10,491 nucleotides of DNA, from assembly GCA_038108155.1 (NCBI GenBank), contig JAYNHP010000053.1, positions 1 to 10,491 on the forward strand, given 5' to 3'. Shown here piece by piece: positions 1-7,720 of the stretch. Position 1 is the stretch's first letter. Every line of letters starts with the position of its first letter. Below the pieces are notes generated by a model that saw only the letters and a program-made list of their open reading frames with translations, had not been told where the DNA came from and did no database searches. Made by a program: the position numbers and the translations under genes. The stretch comes from MED-G20 sp038108155 (lineage in GTDB: Bacteria > Bacteroidota > Bacteroidia > Flavobacteriales_D > Parvicellaceae).

Positions 1-2
1 CT

Positions 3-932
3 AACCAATACATACATGAATAGTATGGAGGGTTTGTCCCATAATTGGCTTCTAGATCAAATCAAGAAAATATTGTTCATGTAGTTTCGACTGCTTTAAA
101 AGAAGCCAAAGTAACTGTTGAAGATCTTACTAGTATTGCTTTTACTAGAGGTCCTGGTTTATTAGGATCTTTGTTAGTTGGAACATCTTTTGCCAAATCG
201 TTATCCTTATCGCTTAGCATTCCTTTGATTGAAGTTCACCATATGAAAGCCCACATTCATGCACATTTCATAAAAGAGAAGAAAGAAGACAATCCAGCAC
301 CTAATTTTCCATTTATCTGCTTAACAGTTTCTGGTGGACACACTCAAATTGTATGGGTAGAAGAACCCTTAAAAATGAAAGTTATTGGAACCACCATAGA
401 TGATGCAGTTGGAGAAGCATTTGATAAAGCAGGAAAAATTATGGGTCTTGGATATCCTGCAGGTCCAATTATAGACCAACTATCTAAAGACGGGGACAGC
501 AATAAATTTGATTTTACTTACCCAAATGCTGGAGAATTAAATTACAGTTTTAGTGGTTTGAAGACTCAATTTTTAAATTTTATTAGAAAAAACGAACAGA
601 TTAATAAGCACTTTTGCAAAGAAAACTTAAATGACATCTGCGCTTCTTATCAATCTCACTTAGTTAGTTACCTACTAAAAAACCTTGAAAAATCTATTAA
701 AAATTATTCTTGCAAAGACCTTGCTTTAGCTGGTGGTGTTTCTGCAAATTCTCATCTTAGGAAAGAGTTTGAAAAACTAGGGAAATCTCTTGGATGTAAA
801 ACCTTTGTACCTAAAATTAGTTATTGTACAGACAATGCGGCTATGATTGCCATGAGTGGAAAATTCATGGAAGAAAAAGGTTATTTTGCAGACTTAAGCA
901 CAAGCGCAAGTGCAAGAATACCAATGGATTAG
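3..932 (+). CDS. tsaD: TsaD, tRNA N6-threonylcarbamoyladenosine transferase; 5'-partial, with two in-frame stop codons near the edge
   Basis: TsaD (Kae1/Gcp, ASKHA fold) transfers the threonylcarbamoyl group to A37 of ANN-decoding tRNAs, working with TsaB and TsaE in the cytoplasm. Counting from the TTG at 45, the protein shows RGPGLLGSLLVG (35-46), metal-binding histidines H66 and H70, SGGHTQ (96-101), GEAFDK (123-128), SFSGLKT (168-174), AGGVSAN (229-235) and DNAAM (263-267, with a metal-ligand Asp). The same frame runs upstream to base 3 and still reads family-like: IHE-stop-YGGFVP-stop-LASR, matching the usual YGGVVPELASR. So the TTG at 45 is very unlikely to be the true start. It would remove the whole N-terminal nucleotide-binding lobe, about 45-50 residues, most of it outside the window. 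The stops are TAG at 21-23 and TAA at 42-44. The remainder is intact to the normal C-terminus. It overlaps the convergent downstream gene by 4 bp. Identity is certain; whether the gene is broken or mis-sequenced is open. Confidence 0.93.
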
Positions 933-3900
933 GTAGATTTATTTAATTTTTTCTTGTTGTACCAACCAAGTAAAATTAAACCAAAGATGGAGGCAATAGA
1001 AATCCATGCCCACATTGGGAATACAGGTGTTTCTCCCCTTGCATAAGAATGAAGTCCTTTGGATAAGTAATAATTTACCCCAATAAAAGTCATTAAAACA
1101 CTAGAGAAAGCCAATACAGAGGCAACATTAAATGTGAATTTACTTTTTAGTCCAGGAATCAATCTAAAATGTAAAATTATTGCATAAGTCAATACTATTA
1201 CTAGTGCCCATGTTTCCTTTGCATCCCATCCCCAATATCTTCCCCAAGACTCGTTGGCCCAGATTCCTCCAAGAAAAGTTCCAATTGTTGCAAGTGCTAA
1301 ACCAATAGTGAGCGTCATTTCATTTACATAGGTTAGCTCTGAAATAATCATTTTCAGGTTCTTATTTTTTGGTTTTAGGAATATATAGTTAACAACATTA
1401 ATTAGCCCAAGAATAAAACCAAGCCCTAAAAAGCCATAACTTATTGTTATGCAAGCTACATGTATAACCAGCCAATAAGACTTGAGAACGGGCTGCAAAT
1501 CGGTTAATTGCGGGTCAAAACTACTATGGCCAGCAGTCATTAACACACAAAATGCCAATAATGCAGTTCCAGCAAGAGTAATTCTAGAACTTCTTATAAA
1601 TAAAAAACCTGCTAAAACACCTCCCCAAGCAATAAAGGTAAGTGCTTCATAACCGTTACTCCACGGTGCGTGCTCGGTTATATACCATCTTAATCCCAGT
1701 GCGTAAGTATGCATGCCAAATACTACCATTAGTAAAACAATCAAAACCCATAAAATATATTTTATAATTTTATTTATAAGATTTTTCTTTTTGCTCAATG
1801 CATTCCAAAAAGAAAAAATAAGAAGTAAAACTGATAAATAACCATAGTAATTTTTTACAGTTACAAATAGATTTGAGTGATTGTAAGAGATTTCTCTTTC
1901 AATCTGATTTTTATTTAATAGCAACTCTTTAGGGGCTGTTTTAATTTGATATGCTTTGATAAAGTTTAGAAGTGACTGAGCAGTTTCATAATTATCTGTT
2001 TTTTTAGCTTCAGCTAAATCAATTATATAAGATCTAAATAATCTAGAAAGAGAAATATTTGCAAGATGTTGATCTAAGGTATCTATAGGTTGTTCTGCAT
2101 AAGGATCCATCCAATCCACCCATTTGTTGTCTACATCTCCGGAAATTGGAAATATTTTTAAAAAAGCACCATTCATAGTTTGAAGAACGATATTCATTCT
2201 TTCGTTGGCCTTAATTACTTCCTTATCAAAGACATTTTTTTCTACATCTTTTTTTGCAAAGCTTATTTGAACTAGCTCTTTTAATTTTTCGGTTCCATCT
2301 GGATTGAAAAAATCTTTAACAGAAGCAAATTTACCTTCAATACCTAAGGAATCTGCTACACCAGTGCCTTTTTTAATGTAAATTATTTTTTCCTCTAACC
2401 AATATGGTTTGTCTAAAATCATGTCTATAAAAATCTGCATTGGATTTACAGAAACATTATCACTTGTAGTAAAGTCATTTTCTTTTGAAATCTTATGAAA
2501 AATATCGTAAGCTAGTGTATGAGTAGGTTCAATTCTTCCATCATAAGTTTGAACCAATAAAATACCCATCGAATCCGCTTGTTCTTCAGGAATTGGTTGG
2601 TATTTATATACTTTGTATAGACTATCAGAACCTATATTTTGTGAGTAGGCTGACAACATTAAAAAGGAAATCGTAATGGTGAAAACTGCTTTTCTTTTGT
2701 TTCTTATTTTAATGGCTTTTTTTCTAATATCAACAAATCTAGAGTTAGGATTAAATAGAGTTCCTAATAGCCCGATTGCCAAAAGCAGATATCCTAGATA
2801 TGTTACTATTGTACCTAAAATATCGTGATTTACTGACAAGATAGTAATGTCAGGGTCTAACCCAGCACTTTTATTCTCCTGATCGGACCAGTCGTAACTA
2901 GATTGGAAAAACCTAAATCCACCATAATCTACAACATGGTTCATAAATAAATTAAAAGAGTCATTTACAGCATTGGTTTCATCCAAAATTGTAATATCAC
3001 TTTCATAGCTACTTGGACTCTCAGAGCCAGGATATTTCTTCAATCTGAAGTCAGTAAGTCCTACTTCAAAAGGAATATCAATTTTTTTTGAACCATATGC
3101 TATTGAGAAAAATAAATCACTGCACTTTATAGCAGTTGGAATAGGTCTCACTCCGGCTTTTCCCAACACTATTTCGTTCTGAACATATCCATTTGTAGAA
3201 ATTTGAACTTTAAGCGCGTCTGGCAAATCTTCATCATCTGAGGGTACATATTCAAATTTTGATTTCTCTTCAATACTACTTATCATTATTTGCTGTCCCA
3301 AAAAAGAAATTAAATTTCTTACATCCACACTATGTAATTTGTTTGGAGCTAAAGTATCTTGAGGAATTTCTCTACCGCTTTGTCTATCTTCAACTGAAAG
3401 ACTTGCCATATCTATTTTACTCATTTCAAAAGGAGCAAATATTTCTAGTTGGTCATTATTGTAAAAAAAACGAACAGCGTCTTGCCTATCATTGTTATTA
3501 AATGCAAATGGTATTCCTTGTTGAACAACTACCTCTCCTGAGGGTAAATATAAATTTTCTCTTCCTGGAAGTACAAGATGGAGATGTGTCTTTCCACCTG
3601 GAACGTCCTTTAAAAATTCTTTTTTTGCATTTTCAATCCTCTCAACAACTTTCACATTGACTTCTCCCTTTCCAGGAAATTGAAAACTAGTAGTAGGTAG
3701 CTTTGTAAAAACCTTTGAAAAATAGTGCTGAATAGATTCGTTATACTGTAGAGTATCATCGTGAACTTTGATTTGCAAGTAAGGTTCTGATGAAAAAATT
3801 TCGCTGGACGTCTGTTTTTCTTGTACCAACATTACTCCTTCATATCCAAAGTATCTTGAAAAGAATGCACCAAGAAGAGCAATAATAAAACCAAAATGAA

Positions 3901-4138
3901 GTAATAAAATAGACCATTTTTTCCACCTTAAAAGTTGATAAGTTCTGATGTTATTAATGAAATTTAGAAGAAGTAGAAATAAAATAAGTTCGAACCATTT
4001 TGCATTGTAGACCAATTCTTTTGCTGTTATTGTATCGTATTCGTTTTCTATGAAAGTTGCAACTCCTATTGAAGCAGCCATTGCAAAAAGCAAAACAGCC
4101 ATAAATCTAGTAGACAATAAATGATTGAGTATTCTCAT
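929..4138 (-). CDS. Fused ResB/CcsA (CcsBA-type) cytochrome c biogenesis protein, System II
   Basis: This integral membrane haem exporter and cytochrome c synthase is 1069 residues long, typical of the fused Bacteroidota form. The ResB half has membrane segments at about 11-30, 48-65 and 76-94 (with an intramembrane H81), a periplasmic domain ending in GGFRFFQSSYDW (406-417), and a fourth segment at 440-461. A basic cytoplasmic linker (468-483) and a segment at 484-499 lead to a second periplasmic domain (about 500-765). The CcsA half has roughly eight segments from 766 and the WWD haem-handling motif at 960-977, between WANESWG and AKETW. By spacing relative to the motif, H893 and H1030 fit the two periplasmic haem-ligand histidines and H990 the second intramembrane histidine, so all four appear present. 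It also has the CcsA signature with H810 and H823 around RWYITEHAPWSNGYE. It starts at ATG (4136-4138) and appears to be a single-gene unit, divergent from the hydrolase and overlapping tsaD at its end. Confidence 0.95.
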   Translation of the reverse strand: MRILNHLLSTRFMAVLLFAMAASIGVATFIENEYDTITAKELVYNAKWFELILFLLLLNFINNIRTYQLLRWKKWSILLLHFGFIIALLGAFFSRYFGYEGVMLVQEKQTSSEIFSSEPYLQIKVHDDTLQYNESIQHYFSKVFTKLPTTSFQFPGKGEVNVKVVERIENAKKEFLKDVPGGKTHLHLVLPGRENLYLPSGEVVVQQGIPFAFNNNDRQDAVRFFYNNDQLEIFAPFEMSKIDMASLSVEDRQSGREIPQDTLAPNKLHSVDVRNLISFLGQQIMISSIEEKSKFEYVPSDDEDLPDALKVQISTNGYVQNEIVLGKAGVRPIPTAIKCSDLFFSIAYGSKKIDIPFEVGLTDFRLKKYPGSESPSSYESDITILDETNAVNDSFNLFMNHVVDYGGFRFFQSSYDWSDQENKSAGLDPDITILSVNHDILGTIVTYLGYLLLAIGLLGTLFNPNSRFVDIRKKAIKIRNKRKAVFTITISFLMLSAYSQNIGSDSLYKVYKYQPIPEEQADSMGILLVQTYDGRIEPTHTLAYDIFHKISKENDFTTSDNVSVNPMQIFIDMILDKPYWLEEKIIYIKKGTGVADSLGIEGKFASVKDFFNPDGTEKLKELVQISFAKKDVEKNVFDKEVIKANERMNIVLQTMNGAFLKIFPISGDVDNKWVDWMDPYAEQPIDTLDQHLANISLSRLFRSYIIDLAEAKKTDNYETAQSLLNFIKAYQIKTAPKELLLNKNQIEREISYNHSNLFVTVKNYYGYLSVLLLIFSFWNALSKKKNLINKIIKYILWVLIVLLMVVFGMHTYALGLRWYITEHAPWSNGYEALTFIAWGGVLAGFLFIRSSRITLAGTALLAFCVLMTAGHSSFDPQLTDLQPVLKSYWLVIHVACITISYGFLGLGFILGLINVVNYIFLKPKNKNLKMIISELTYVNEMTLTIGLALATIGTFLGGIWANESWGRYWGWDAKETWALVIVLTYAIILHFRLIPGLKSKFTFNVASVLAFSSVLMTFIGVNYYLSKGLHSYARGETPVFPMWAWISIASIFGLILLGWYNKKKLNKST

Positions 4139-4155
4139 TTGGTGGCGAAATTAAA

Positions 4156-4163
4156 TAAAATTA
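4156..4163 (-). promoter_or_regulatory. Possible -7 box for the cytochrome c biogenesis gene
   Basis: Read on the minus strand this is TAATTTTA, matching Bacteroidota TAnnTTTG at all but the last base. It lies 17 bp before the ATG at 4138. Only a weak TTC about 23 bp upstream could serve as the -33 element. In such AT-rich DNA this could be chance. Confidence 0.25.
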
Positions 4164-4213
4164 TGTCCATAAATACTTAATGTTTAGAACTAAAATTGTT
4201 AAGGATTGGTAAA

Positions 4214-4244
4214 TTGAGCAACTTAATAAAGAATTGTACCTTTA
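4214..4244 (+). promoter_or_regulatory. Candidate flavobacterial-type promoter for the hydrolase-yggS pair
   Basis: TTG at 4214-4216 is followed after 20 bp by TACCTTTA (4237-4244), fitting TTG-N17-23-TAnnTTTG except for the last base. The expected transcript start would fall at or just before the ATG at 4250, giving a leaderless or nearly leaderless mRNA. That would also exclude the upstream TTG at 4196 as a start codon. No experimental support. Confidence 0.35.
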
Positions 4245-4249
4245 TTGCT

Positions 4250-5191
4250 ATGGAAAAGGATAATTATTTTCTTGAAAAATTCTCCTCTCACGACGGGGAG
4301 AATATTACAATTCATCACTGGCCAGTAGAAAAACCAAAGTTGTTAATTCATTTAGTACATGGAATGAGCGAGCATGGATACAGATACCATGAGTTCGCAA
4401 ACTGGTTAAATAAAAGTGAAATATATGCATATGCTCCAGATTTGAGAGGACATGGTAAGACTGCAGGTTCAATAGAAAATATTGGTCTATTTAGCTTAAA
4501 AAATGGATGGAACAATGTGGTAAAAGATCTAAAAGCAATTACGGAGTATTTTTCTTTAAAAAATCCAAATATTCCTACCGTGGTTTTAGGACATTCTATG
4601 GGTTCTTTTCTTACCCGGTCTCTTATAATAGATTTTCCAGAAACTGCCAACCACTACATATTCTCAGCAACTGCCTCCCACCCTGGCTTAAAAGGATACT
4701 TGGGAAGTTTTATCGCTAAATCTAATAGCTTTCTATTTGGAAAAAAAACCAAATCAAGACTTTTACAATTATTGGTAATGGGAGAATTCAACAAAAAGAT
4801 TAAAAAACCAAAAACCAGAAAAGACTGGATATCTAGAGACGAGAAAGTCGTGAATGATTATATCAATGATCCATATTGCATGCAAGTTTTTAAGAATCAA
4901 TTTTTTGTAGATCTAGCATTTGGAGTAATGTCGGTTAATGAAACTAAGAATATTTTTAGAATGAATAAAGACAAACATTATTTATTTTTTAGTGGAACTA
5001 TGGACCCTGTGGGCAATTATGGAAAAGGAGTTCAAAAACTTTACAAGAAATTTATTGCTACTGGATTAACAAATACAGATTTAAAACTTTTTGATGAGGG
5101 AAGACATGAAATGTTGAACGAAATAAATAAGCAGGAGGTATATCAATACATTTATAATTGGATCGATAAAAAAATATTAAATGGTAAATGA
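4250..5191 (+). CDS. Alpha/beta hydrolase, monoacylglycerol lipase / serine aminopeptidase S33-like
   Basis: This is a predicted soluble serine hydrolase of 313 residues. It has an oxyanion-region VHGMSEHG near H37-G38, the family motif DLRGHGKT, the nucleophile elbow GHSMGS with Ser116, the acid Asp252 in GTMDPVG, and the base His286 in EGRHEML. The order and spacing fit the monoglyceride-lipase (lysophospholipase-like) branch of the fold. The probable reaction is hydrolysis of monoacylglycerol or lysophospholipid esters, but the substrate cannot be read from sequence. I chose ATG at 4250 over the in-frame TTG at 4196, because the extra 18 residues precede the normal family N-terminus and overlap a likely promoter. 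There is no signal peptide. The TGA stop lies inside the next gene (11-bp overlap), so it is probably translationally coupled to the YggS homologue. Confidence 0.88.
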   Translation: MEKDNYFLEKFSSHDGENITIHHWPVEKPKLLIHLVHGMSEHGYRYHEFANWLNKSEIYAYAPDLRGHGKTAGSIENIGLFSLKNGWNNVVKDLKAITEYFSLKNPNIPTVVLGHSMGSFLTRSLIIDFPETANHYIFSATASHPGLKGYLGSFIAKSNSFLFGKKTKSRLLQLLVMGEFNKKIKKPKTRKDWISRDEKVVNDYINDPYCMQVFKNQFFVDLAFGVMSVNETKNIFRMNKDKHYLFFSGTMDPVGNYGKGVQKLYKKFIATGLTNTDLKLFDEGRHEMLNEINKQEVYQYIYNWIDKKILNGK

Positions 5192-5831
5192 AAAAATAGA
5201 AAGTATAAAAAAAGAATTACCCAAAGGAGTAGAACTTATTGCTGTTTCTAAAACCAAACCTGTAGAAATGATCCAACAAGGTTTGAAATCGGGCCATTTA
5301 GACTTTGGAGAAAATAAAGTTCAAGAAATGGTTCACAAGCATGCATCTTTACCAAAAAATATTCGTTGGCATATGATTGGACATCTCCAAAGAAATAAAG
5401 TTAAATACATAGCTCCTTTTGTACATTTAATACATGGTGCAGATTCCAAAAAACTACTAGACGAAATAAATAAACAAGGTTTAAAAAATAATAAAACGGT
5501 TAACTGCTTGTTACAGTTTCATATTGCTAGAGAAAGCACAAAATTTGGATTTAGTATTGAGGAAATAAGAGAAATAATAGATTCACAGCACCACTTGAAT
5601 TGGAGAAATATAAATATTCAAGGGGTTATGGGAATGGCAACATTTACCACTGATAAAAACCAAATAAAAGCAGAATTTGGTTTATTAAAAGAATATTTTG
5701 AAGAGCTAAAAACAATTTTTGGAGAAAATTTCAAGACATTGTCTATGGGAATGAGTGGAGATTATCTAGAGGCGATTTCTAAAGGAAGTAATATGATTCG
5801 AATAGGCAGTGATATTTTTGGCAAAAGATAA
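5181..5831 (+). CDS. YggS/PLPBP family pyridoxal 5'-phosphate homeostasis protein
   Basis: This family binds PLP in a TIM-barrel like that of alanine racemase domain 1 but has no known enzyme activity. It buffers PLP and affects amino-acid and keto-acid balance. The protein has 216 residues, close to the usual 220-230. Visible signatures are AVSKTKP, with Lys24 as the expected PLP Schiff-base lysine, FGENKVQE (42-49), WHMIGHLQRNK (63-73), the ESTKFGF segment near 118-124, LSMGMSGDY (197-205) and the C-terminal RIGSDIFGKR. The ATG at 5181 is the natural start, as the family N-terminus begins just before the KELPKGVELIAVSK stretch. It overlaps the hydrolase by 11 bp and probably shares its promoter. 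The following 70 bp contain a separate promoter, so the operon likely ends here, although no stem-loop terminator is visible. Confidence 0.93.
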   Translation: MVNEKIESIKKELPKGVELIAVSKTKPVEMIQQGLKSGHLDFGENKVQEMVHKHASLPKNIRWHMIGHLQRNKVKYIAPFVHLIHGADSKKLLDEINKQGLKNNKTVNCLLQFHIARESTKFGFSIEEIREIIDSQHHLNWRNINIQGVMGMATFTTDKNQIKAEFGLLKEYFEELKTIFGENFKTLSMGMSGDYLEAISKGSNMIRIGSDIFGKR

Positions 5832-5856
5832 TTTGATAAAAAATAGTATACATACG

Positions 5857-5884
5857 TTCATATCTATTTAAACTTATAATTTTG
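5857..5884 (+). promoter_or_regulatory. Bacteroidota-type promoter for the five-gene operon
   Basis: TAATTTTG at 5877-5884 is an exact match to TAnnTTTG. TTC at 5857-5859, one mismatch from TTG, lies 17 bp upstream. The expected transcript start lies a few bases downstream, leaving a short A/T-rich leader of about 12-15 nt before the ATG at 5902, with no Shine-Dalgarno. The location, in the only gap of more than 10 bp between yggS and maf, supports the call. Confidence 0.5.
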
Positions 5885-5901
5885 TCGTTTTAATTTATAA
5901 A

Positions 5902-6423
5902 ATGAATACACAACAAAAAGTTATAAATCAGATAAAAGTCGATTTGGCAAGTAAAAATAGTTCTATAGTTTCTAAAGCATTAGTAAAAACAAAAGCCAAA
6001 GGAAATGAGGAATTAATTGCACCACTAGTTGAACTTTATAAAACAACAGAAGATATTAAGCTAAAACAAGAAGTTAAAAAGATTTTCTCTGAACTTAAGA
6101 ACAAAGACTGTGTTGATTTTCTACTCCCCCATCTAATGGAAGGTAATCAGGAGGTAAAAGAGCTTATTTTATTTTCAATGTGGAGTTCCGGTATTGATAT
6201 GACTGATTATATTGTAGAATTAATAGAATATTCTTGTGATGGAGAATATATGGTTATTTTAGAAGCACTGACTGTACTAGAAAACTTAGAAGGACCTTTT
6301 AATGACGAAGATCTATTTCAAGGATCTACAATTATTCAGGAAAAAATTTATGAGTCTGAAGACAACAAGAAAAAAGAATTATTACAATCTATGAGTGATG
6401 TAATCCAGGGATTTAGTGCTTAA
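5902..6423 (+). CDS. HEAT-like helical repeat protein of unknown function
   Basis: This is a predicted cytoplasmic, acidic, all-helical protein of 173 residues with no signal peptide, membrane segment or catalytic motif. Residues about 5-95 read as consecutive helix pairs typical of HEAT/ARM repeats: the LASKNSSIVSKALVKTKAKG stretch, then ELIAPLVELYK with the following helix, then DCVDFLLPHLMEG with the following helix. Such repeats usually form protein-binding scaffolds. The C-terminal part (about 95-173) is rich in Asp and Glu. I recognise this as a type of small conserved Bacteroidota protein placed before a DUF2520 gene, but I know of no assigned function. It is first in a five-gene operon, directly after a good promoter, and ends 6 bp before the next gene. 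It could be a regulatory or assembly partner of a neighbour, which is inference only. Confidence 0.72.
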   Translation: MNTQQKVINQIKVDLASKNSSIVSKALVKTKAKGNEELIAPLVELYKTTEDIKLKQEVKKIFSELKNKDCVDFLLPHLMEGNQEVKELILFSMWSSGIDMTDYIVELIEYSCDGEYMVILEALTVLENLEGPFNDEDLFQGSTIIQEKIYESEDNKKKELLQSMSDVIQGFSA

Positions 6424-6429
6424 TTAATT

Positions 6430-7212
6430 TTGAAAGAAATAAAAAATATAACCATATTGGGAACTGGTAATATAGCCAATGGGTTCTTGCATTTGTTTTT
6501 AAAAAATCAATTCAAAATTGATTGTATTTTTGGTAATTCCTCAAAAAACATTGAAAAAAGTGTTTTGGAAAATACTTTTTTCACCAATAATATTTCAAAA
6601 ATACCTTCTACAAGTGATTTATATATATTTGCTTTGAGCGACGACGCATACAAAGAAGTATTTAAAAAAATTTCTAAAAAAAACCATTTAACAATTCACA
6701 CATCGGGAAGTTTGGATAGTAAAAGTCTTAGTATTATTTCTAATAGATGGGGATGTATCTACCCTTTACAAAGCATAAAAAAAGATACTAAAGTAAATTG
6801 GGAAAAAGTTCCTTTTTTTATTGAAGCAGCTAATGAAAAAGATGAAAAATTATTGAGCATATTTTGTGCTTCCAACAACATGGATTTTTCTATTTTAAAC
6901 TCTTCTAAAAGAAAAAAACTTCATCTTGCAGCTGTTGCATCTAACAATTTTACCTACCATCTACTTAGCATGGTAAAGGATTATTGTATTAAGAATGAAG
7001 TTAATTTTAAAGATTTAAAACCTCTTTTGGAAAAAACAATTGAGACAGTATTAAATAAAAATCCTTTTACAGAGCAAACTGGCCCGGCAAATAGAGGAGA
7101 TAATACACTTATAGAAAAACAAATAAAGGAACTTAAAGAGTTTAAAAACCTTCAGGAAATTTATAAGATTTTCTCAAAACAAATAATTAAACAACACCAT
7201 CATGAGTTATAA
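6430..7212 (+). CDS. Rossmann-fold / DUF2520 domain protein, putative NAD(P)-dependent oxidoreductase
   Basis: The 260-residue protein has an N-terminal Rossmann domain with GTGNIANG (11-18) after a hydrophobic strand, HTSGS (90-94) and YPLQS (111-115). A C-terminal DUF2520 helical domain has LHLAAVASNNF (164-174) and QTGPANRGD (216-224). The architecture resembles ketopantoate reductase and 6-phosphogluconate dehydrogenase relatives. The substrate of the DUF2520 family is unknown to me, so the reaction is left open. The start is TTG at 6430: a stop lies two codons upstream in frame, and the first internal Met is around residue 151, after the whole Rossmann motif region, so no ATG start is possible. 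It sits 6 bp after the HEAT-like gene and overlaps kdsC by 11 bp, suggesting coupled translation. Confidence 0.85.
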   Translation: MKEIKNITILGTGNIANGFLHLFLKNQFKIDCIFGNSSKNIEKSVLENTFFTNNISKIPSTSDLYIFALSDDAYKEVFKKISKKNHLTIHTSGSLDSKSLSIISNRWGCIYPLQSIKKDTKVNWEKVPFFIEAANEKDEKLLSIFCASNNMDFSILNSSKRKKLHLAAVASNNFTYHLLSMVKDYCIKNEVNFKDLKPLLEKTIETVLNKNPFTEQTGPANRGDNTLIEKQIKELKEFKNLQEIYKIFSKQIIKQHHHEL

Positions 7213-7720
7213 ACAAAAACTTTCTAAAATCAACACTTTTATTTTTGATGTCGATGGAGTACTAACAGACGGTAATGTCATTTTAGATTCTTCTGGCGAG
7301 TTGGTGAGAACCATGCACACTAAAGATGGATATGCGTTGCAACACGCTGTTAAAAAGGGCTACAACATTGTAATTATCACTGGTGGAAACTCCCAAATGG
7401 TGAAAGAAAGACTTAACGGTTTAGGAGTAAAAGACATCTATTTAGCAGCACATCAAAAACTCCCTATTTTGGAAAAACATTTAAAAGAAAATAATATTGA
7501 ATTAAGCCAAGTTCTATATATGGGAGACGATTTACCAGATATTCCATGCCTCAAGGTTGTAGGTGTATCTACTTGTCCAAATGACTCTGCTGTAGAAGTA
7601 AGAGAAGTATGCGATTACATCTCACATATAAATGGAGGAAAAGGTTGTGTTAGAGATGTGTTGGAACAAACTATGAGAGTTCAAAAGAAATGGATCAATG
7701 ACGATTCCTATTCATGGTAA
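7202..7720 (+). CDS. kdsC: KdsC-type 3-deoxy-D-manno-octulosonate 8-phosphate phosphatase (HAD family)
   Basis: KdsC removes phosphate from Kdo-8-phosphate to give Kdo, the sugar linking lipid A to the rest of lipopolysaccharide. The protein has 172 residues, the length of cap-less HAD enzymes, which work as tetramers. HAD motif I is FDVDGVLTDG (nucleophile Asp16, acid/base Asp18), followed by the KDGYAL segment. Motif II is IITGG (Thr60), motif III probably Lys86, and motif IV GDDLPDIP (Asp109, Asp110, Asp113). The C-terminal GGKGCVRDVLE tail matches the active-site-contacting tail of KdsC. Motif II has TGG where the E. coli enzyme has TGR. It overlaps the gene before it (11 bp) and ubiA (7 bp). 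kdsA, kdsB and kdsD are not in the window. A related HAD phosphatase acting on another sugar acid is the main alternative. Confidence 0.86.
   Translation: MSYKQKLSKINTFIFDVDGVLTDGNVILDSSGELVRTMHTKDGYALQHAVKKGYNIVIITGGNSQMVKERLNGLGVKDIYLAAHQKLPILEKHLKENNIELSQVLYMGDDLPDIPCLKVVGVSTCPNDSAVEVREVCDYISHINGGKGCVRDVLEQTMRVQKKWINDDSYSW

Noticed and set aside
1..60. Stop codon reassignment (TAA/TAG read as sense) to explain the tsaD stops
   Set aside because: No other gene in the window has internal stops, and TAA, TAG and TGA all terminate genes at the expected family lengths (for example 5829-5831, 930-932 and 5189-5191).
3259..3501. Plus-strand open frame of 80 codons inside the cytochrome c biogenesis gene
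   Set aside because: It lies wholly antisense to a well-supported gene, is not recognisable and has low-complexity aromatic/leucine content. It is a shadow frame.
4196..4249. TTG at 4196 as hydrolase start
   Set aside because: It adds 18 residues with no family support and overlaps the likely promoter. ATG at 4250 gives the normal N-terminus.
4348..4719. Open frames on the minus strand (4348-4650) and another plus frame (4507-4719)
   Set aside because: Both overlap the hydrolase, whose catalytic motifs fix the real frame. Neither has recognisable protein features.
5832..5901. Terminator after yggS
   Set aside because: No GC-bearing stem followed by a T run can be drawn; the stretch is better explained as a promoter.
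7379..7390. KdsC motif II reading TGG rather than TGR as a sign of an inactive enzyme
   Set aside because: The catalytic aspartates, Thr60 and the C-terminal GG-G-VRD tail are all present, so this is most likely a lineage variant.
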